Shown here piece by piece: positions 59,028 through 64,000 of a stretch of 64,000 bases of DNA. Each line of letters starts with the position of its first letter. Position 1 is the stretch's first letter. The stretch is from Zanthoxylum bungeanum (taxonomy: Eukaryota; Streptophyta; Magnoliopsida; Sapindales; Rutaceae). The stretch spans positions 1 through 64,000 of the forward strand of contig SKCR01034797.1 of assembly GCA_019454045.1 (NCBI GenBank), read 5' to 3'. The translations under genes were made by a program, and so were the position numbers. A model generated the notes under the pieces. That model was not told the DNA's origin and made no database searches. It was given only the letters and a program-made list of their open reading frames with translations.

Positions 59028-59930
59028 ATAGAGTTGTGAGTTATCAACTCGGGACTTATCCCAATCATGTCTTCATGAGACTAGGCAAAGCAGTCATGTC
59101 GCTCCTTGAGGAAGTCAATTAGATCAGCATGTAGCTTAGGTTCAATGTAAGCCTCAACTTGGGCTTTGTGGTCTATATATAGATGGTGGATATGGACCTC
59201 GTCTAGCTTCTAAATGTTGGGCAGATTTTGCTTAGACTCACGAGATCATTTCTATAATTGCTATGCTGACTGAGACTTTTCTTTTAGAGTCATTTGATAG
59301 CAACTTCTCGAGACTAGTTGGTCCCATTTGATCTATTGGATGCCCCACTTGGTGCGGAACTTCAATACCTGATGATAGATGGAAAAGACCGCTCTCATGT
59401 CGTGGATCCACGGTCAGCCAATAATCAAGTTGTAGGCTGAGGGGCAATCTAGGACCAAAAATGTAGTGATTTTGTTAACCTCTCCGGCGTATATGGAAGG
59501 GATACTTCACCCAATGTCAACTTCTACTCCCTACTAAACCCAATCAGCATAGTCGAGTGCTAGTTGATCTTGTCTAACTCTCCCTCCATATCTGCTAGGG
59601 CAGTGGTGAAAATAATGTTGGCTGAGGATCATGTGTCAACCAGCACCTGCTTGATCATGAAGTTTGCAACTTGCAAGGAGATTACTAGAGCATCGTGGTG
59701 TAGGTTTATTTGACTTGAGCTATTGTCGTCTGGAAATTCAATTGCCAAATTGGTGACCATTTTATCTATTGTCATTGCAAGGTGAGGAGATTATAATGCA
59801 GCTACTCTCGAGTGTCGTTTGGCAGCTTAGTACGAGACTACATTGACTTCAGATCCACCGGAAATAAAATTTACTGTATTGTTTACTGGAGGTGGTGGTG
59901 GGGGGTCATCTTCTCGTTCGTCATTTTCAT
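59028..59930 (-). pseudogene. Tat-lineage Gypsy protease region
   Basis: Around 59460-59350 the minus strand codes, across frames, for YNLIIGRPWIHDMRAV and YHQVLKF, the conserved end of the Tat protease, followed by the linker to RT. Stops and shifts are frequent. No intact protease frame. Confidence 0.6.
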
Positions 59931-59934
59931 CTCT

Positions 59935-61010
59935 TCAGGCCAATGTATCATTGCCTTTCTCTGTGAGCAAGTCCTTCGAATACCCTTTATTTAGTAGCTC
60001 CAGAACTTCTAGCATTAGGGCCACGCAGTCAGCTGTCGTATAGCCGTAGTTTCGATGAAATTCACACATTCTGCTTGTATCTTTCCTAGTAGATCCGTCT
60101 CCAAAGCTTGGGGCCATTTCACCTCGTTCCCCATTTTTTGAAGACTGAGACCAATTCCCCTGGAGAAAATGTGAGGTTGTAGTCGGGGAGTCTTGGCCTG
60201 TTAGGTGAACCCCGATCTTGGACCCTATAAAGTAAGGGTCGACGGATAAAATCCCGATTAAGAGGGCGATGGTCCATTCTTTATTGAACCCTTCTGTCTA
60301 CTAGCTGTGGAGCTCTGCCAGTAAATTCTTTTAGTCGTTTGGAAGGGTTCGGTATCATTTCCTTGTCTAGATTGGAGGAACCTTATCTCTTATTATTCAT
60401 TTTATCTTCTTCCCATCTAATCTCGATTTAGGCTCGGGCCATGACCTGGTCTATAATGTAGTATGAGAACTTTATTTGCTTCTTATAAAGCCCACTATCT
60501 GCTAGCATCCCATTCCTGAAGGCTTCTACGGTAGTCGGCTGATGGAGATCCGGAATGGAAATTCTTTCCATGTTGAAACGCACTATGTAGCTTCGTAAAG
60601 ATTCTCCTTTCTTTTACTGAATTGCATTGAGGTCGTCTACGATTTTCTAGAGTTTACAAGATCTGGTAAAGTGCTCCTTAAACTTATATACTAGTTATTG
60701 GTACGACCCAATGGTCCGATAAGGAAGATTGATGAACGAATGGAGTGTGGGGCATGCTAACGTATCTCCAAATCCTCTGCACATCCCAGCTTCTCATTGA
60801 TATGGAGCCAGACCAGTCGACATCATCTTGTATTTGTAGTGGATAACATGGTCGTCTAGGTCTGCGGATCCATCATATATCTTCATATCTGAAGGGCTGA
60901 ATTTCCTTGGGAGTTCAATGGAAGTAATGGTCTCCAAGAAAGGTGTATCTGAAATTATGTTGGCTCGGATTTTTCTTACTGGTAGTCTGACTCCTGGTAG
61001 GCTGGACATA
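59935..61010 (-). pseudogene. Tat-lineage Gypsy gag
   Basis: Frame 61009-60794 holds PRKFSPSDMKIYDGSADLDD, the start of the Tat gag domain (YDGTxDPxxH type), and 60117-59935 holds CEFHRNYGYTTADCVALMLE followed by LLNKGYSKDLL, the characteristic gag zinc-finger-like motif. In-between coding is interrupted by several stops. Confidence 0.75.
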
Positions 61011-61451
61011 ATTGTTTCTTTGAATTATTTCATTTCCTTCCGCATTGACGGGGTGACTTATTGTGCACCATCGGTTGGAAAGATATGGTGACCATCCTGA
61101 AGGCTTTGTGGATAGTTGTCTGGTGACAGATTGTAGCTCACCACATCATTGAACGCTCCCAGTAGATTGGTCTGAATGTTAGGATTGTCGGGATGATTGA
61201 GATTTTCTCATTGTTGGGGGTTGAGGAAATATGTTCTAATTGCATCTGAAGATCTGTATTAGAACTTCGAATGGAAAGATTTTCTTCTTCCAGCACTCTT
61301 AAACGTTCTTGTAGAGCGGCTAATTACGCGATCATAGGATCTAATGTGTACTCGCTGCCAAAAGCCATGAATGGTTATGCTGAAAAAATCGTAGACTGAG
61401 AGATCTTTACCTGCTATAAATCTATAAGGCCCCACGATGGGTGCCAAATTA
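61011..61451 (-). other. Tat Gypsy leader and primer-binding site
   Basis: PBS on the minus strand TGGCACCCATCGTGGGG (about 61432-61448), 3-4 bp after the LTR end, a two-base variant of the LARD primer site. The rest is leader without a clear gag start. Confidence 0.65.
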
Positions 61452-62110
61452 TGGACGATGGATTTCACCTTTAGTCCAAAATTAAGGATTTGTATGATAA
61501 GGCACTAGCGATCCTGCAAAATAAAGGTAGAGTGAGCGGGGAGTTACTACCTACCGGTATGGTGGGTGCCGTAGGCACTCCGACGCTTAAGTTAGTAGTG
61601 AAGACAAATGGAAAATAAGGAAGAGCAAGGTTCAGGATTACCTTGACCTTCGTAGACTGCTGTGAGGGCGGTGGGCCAGTGTTTAGAGGGTAAAATACTT
61701 TGAGAGCTCAAGTAATAATGCTTCAGCTTGAATGATAGCGACTTTGAATTATGCTTCTTTTTATAGAATGTTATGACGTGGGTCTCATTAATATATTAAA
61801 AGCTTAACATTTCGGTGTCTGAACGACTAATCACGTGGGGTTAATTTAATCATGACAAATACATTTTTCGGTTTGGCTACTGGAAAATCAAGAGGTTGTT
61901 TTATGGGATTCTCATTGTATATGGGCCTGAGAAGTGTTCGGCTATGTGGTCCAACATTGGATCATGAATCAGCAGTTTTGAATGAATTGGACTTTAGTTT
62001 AGAATAGTTTAAATCTTGAGGGCTGAGTACTGTTAAGTATTTGGGTTTTCATTGATATTGGGCCCGATATGAATGACGATTTTACCATTGACCCAAATTT
62101 GGCCCTTACA
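61452..62110 (-). repeat. Tat Gypsy 5' LTR (659 bp), minus orientation
   Basis: On the minus strand starts TGTAAGGGCCAAATTTGGG and ends ATCGTCCA. It aligns in segments with the LARD LTR (TGTACGGGCCAAATTTGG start; ACCxACCxCCGG/TGGGTAG and GGATCGCTA words), so both belong to one LTR group. TATA-like TATAAAAAGAAGC (minus) near 61760. Confidence 0.85.
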
Positions 62111-63307
62111 GCAGTGTAATGAGGTTTCGCTCTTGAGACGCATCTCAATGTGTTTCGTAATAAAATATTTTTTGTTTCTTTCTTTTTGAATCATTCAAAT
62201 TTGTGAATTCTCCATAATATTGATTAAGTTTGATTTTCATATGCTTATTTGACAGATATTAGCAACATGCATGGCAACATATGGTCGTGGGTTGTAAGTG
62301 AAAATTTTATAATATTCAATTCTCTAGTTTGTTGGAGGTAACACTTAAAAGTAGTGAAATTTTTATTTTTATTCAAAAGAAAAATCAAGCTTTTACTTAA
62401 TAACCGGACATTTTGTCTCAGCAAACAGCGATTGTTCGAGTAAATTAGTAGGGCTTGAGTTAGTTTAAAAATGATAATAATAATAATAATTAAATTTTTA
62501 CTTAGTAACCAGACATCTTACCTTAGCAAGTAGTGATTGTTGGCGTAAAACGGTAGAGCTTAAGTTTGTAAAAAAAAGTGTGAATAAGTTTGATTATGTA
62601 GCCTCTCTAACTCGAGCAATTAAGTCCGTAGAGGTGTTTTAACACTCAGTGACCTAAAGCCAACTGGTTTAGGAGTCACTGACCCAAAGCTCGTTACATG
62701 GGTTAAAGATCAAAGTTAAGGGAATCGAACACTTATTTTTGATATCTGAGATTCGATCAATTAAGTTTGTAAGAGTGTCTTAACACCTAGTGCCCTAAAT
62801 CTAACTGATTTGGGAGTCACTGGCCCAAAGCTCGTTACAAGGATTGAAGATGTATCATCCACAAAAAAACTATTTTTATATTTATAAATAAACTCTCATT
62901 GCCAAAAAGGTGTGAACTCTAATATAATTTTAGGACAAAAATATTATTCTCTTTTCAACAAAACCTATGAATATTGTGGGCACTATGAATTTATTAATAT
63001 TTTGTTTGATGTGTGCATGGAAGAATGATAAAAAGCAAATGAGAATTTGTTAATTTGATAATTTAAAAAGAAATAAAATAATTATTAACTTGAATAAGAA
63101 TTGTTTTTTTAGTGTTCCCTTAAATTATTATGGACTATTAATAAGCTGATTGTGAGTGTGATGAATACTAAAAAAAAATACATTTATTAAATGAAAAATT
63201 AATCATTTTATACTTGAAGTTTCAAAAATCCCCTTAATTTAGCACAATTGTGAAATAATAATTAAATTTATGTTTTATATATTTTTATTTTGATTTTTAT
63301 TTATTGT
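62111..63307. other. AT-rich spacer with diverged duplications
   Basis: No gene. A duplicated segment (AACCGGACATTTTGTCTCAGC at about 62402 and AACCAGACATCTTACC at about 62498), an (AAT)n tract at 62470-62490, and a second duplication with period 141 bp (AATTAAGT... at 62618 and 62759, each ending GGCCCAAAGCTCGTTAC-like). 63160-63305 is a diverged copy of 21250-21395. Confidence 0.5.
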
Positions 63308-64000
63308 TGTAATATCCCGAAATTTTTGAAATATTTTAGAGGATTCTCGGTTTTGAGCTAAGGTTTTGGAACTGGATGATATTTAAAAATAAGCGCTCAT
63401 GTGTTGGAAAATAGGTCGGAATGTTTTAAAGTGAAGCTTCGTCACATTAGAAAACGTTTGGTTTCGAGAACCGATTATGCGATTCCTGTTTATATATATT
63501 TTATGTGCGAAAAAATTATTATTTCATCTATAAAAATAGCAAACAAACTTCGATTGAGTTGATTTTCTAAATTATTAGACTCAATTTTTCGAGACAAACA
63601 ACTTTCGTGTTAAACACTTTTTGAAATTTGCATCAAAAGAACTTCCAAAATGCGAATTTTTTACAGAGGCCTATGTTAGGGGCCTAGCAGCAATTTCGCT
63701 GGGGTCAAAACATAATTTTCAAAACTTTTCTATATACAAGGTTTTCAGAATTCACAAAAATGACAAAATAACTTAAGCCACCACACTCGACCCCTCCCCC
63801 AAATCGTCGTTCCAGTTTTGTGGCTCGTCAGTCGAACAGCCGGCCATCACTGGTCGGCCGACGACCCAGGGGGTGCGCCCAACCAATCCCCATCTGAAGG
63901 TGGCCGGCAGCAGCCCTCAAACCACCGTCGACAGCGAGAAAAGTAAGGAAGTTCGCTCGACTTCAACTTCCTGATCTTGACATTTTGCTTCGTTTCATGG
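63308..64000 (+). mobile_element. Putative 5' LTR start of another Gypsy, running off the window
   Basis: TGTAATATCCCGAAATTTTTG is the classic kind of start of plant chromovirus LTRs (TGTAACACCCC/TGTAATATCCC). A TATA-like TATAAAAATAGC lies near 63520. The end of the LTR is beyond 64000, so this remains a start-motif call. Confidence 0.5.

Noticed and set aside
1..64000. tRNA or rRNA genes
   Set aside because: No cloverleaf with A and B boxes or rRNA core sequence was recognised; only tRNA-complementary primer sites of retroelements are present.

Overview
This window is plant nuclear DNA, almost certainly from a eudicot. It holds one recognisable host gene, an interrupted minus-strand GATA transcription factor of the TIFY-CCT-GATA (ZIM/ZML) type. 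Nearly everything else is LTR-retrotransposon sequence, nested and decayed, with AT-rich spacers. No bacterial-type genes, rRNA, tRNA or CRISPR arrays were seen.

Layout. 1-813: tail and 3' LTR of a Gypsy-like element. About 850-7404: remnants of a Copia-type element (family C) with a 1.22-kb direct duplication (1809-3027 and 6187-7404) and a gag/protease relic at 5440-6180. 8300-15560: the GATA gene, seven coding exons with GT-AG boundaries, and two non-autonomous DNA transposons in its introns (9492-10499, and a hAT-type MITE at 10713-11007). 15640-17950: LTR/PBS-like sequence, then a region saturated with a GAAGTTCT word. 19381-20993: truncated Copia LTR (family A) with a perfect 49-bp-arm palindrome. 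21538-28457: a complete non-autonomous LTR element (LARD type) with 5-bp target duplications, whose interior is short hairpin repeats and a 137-bp tandem array. 28650-29765: reverse-oriented family C Copia relic. 29766-31395: unassigned, with minisatellites.

31396-58359 is one dead Copia element (family A) split by two later events. A composite Gypsy block (33449-49428) sits in its gag. A solo LTR of its own family (52795-55411, TSD TAAAC) sits in its RNase H. Inside the Gypsy block a 2.13-kb piece of pol (RT C-terminal part, RNase H, integrase) is repeated head-to-tail five times, and the right end carries two LTRs in inverted orientation. 58360-62110 is the 5' half of a Tat-lineage Gypsy on the minus strand whose LTR and primer-binding site resemble those of the LARD. 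The window ends in a putative new LTR from 63308.

The most unusual signals are structural: (1) the five-unit pol array inside an LTR element; (2) many perfect small inverted repeats whose loop is always T-N-G on the plus strand, clustered in the Copia LTR regions; (3) a hairpin array with compensatory arm changes filling the LARD; (4) near-perfect large palindromes. All retroelement reading frames seen are broken. The GATA gene also appears to lack one base relative to its conserved frame, from mutation or assembly error.
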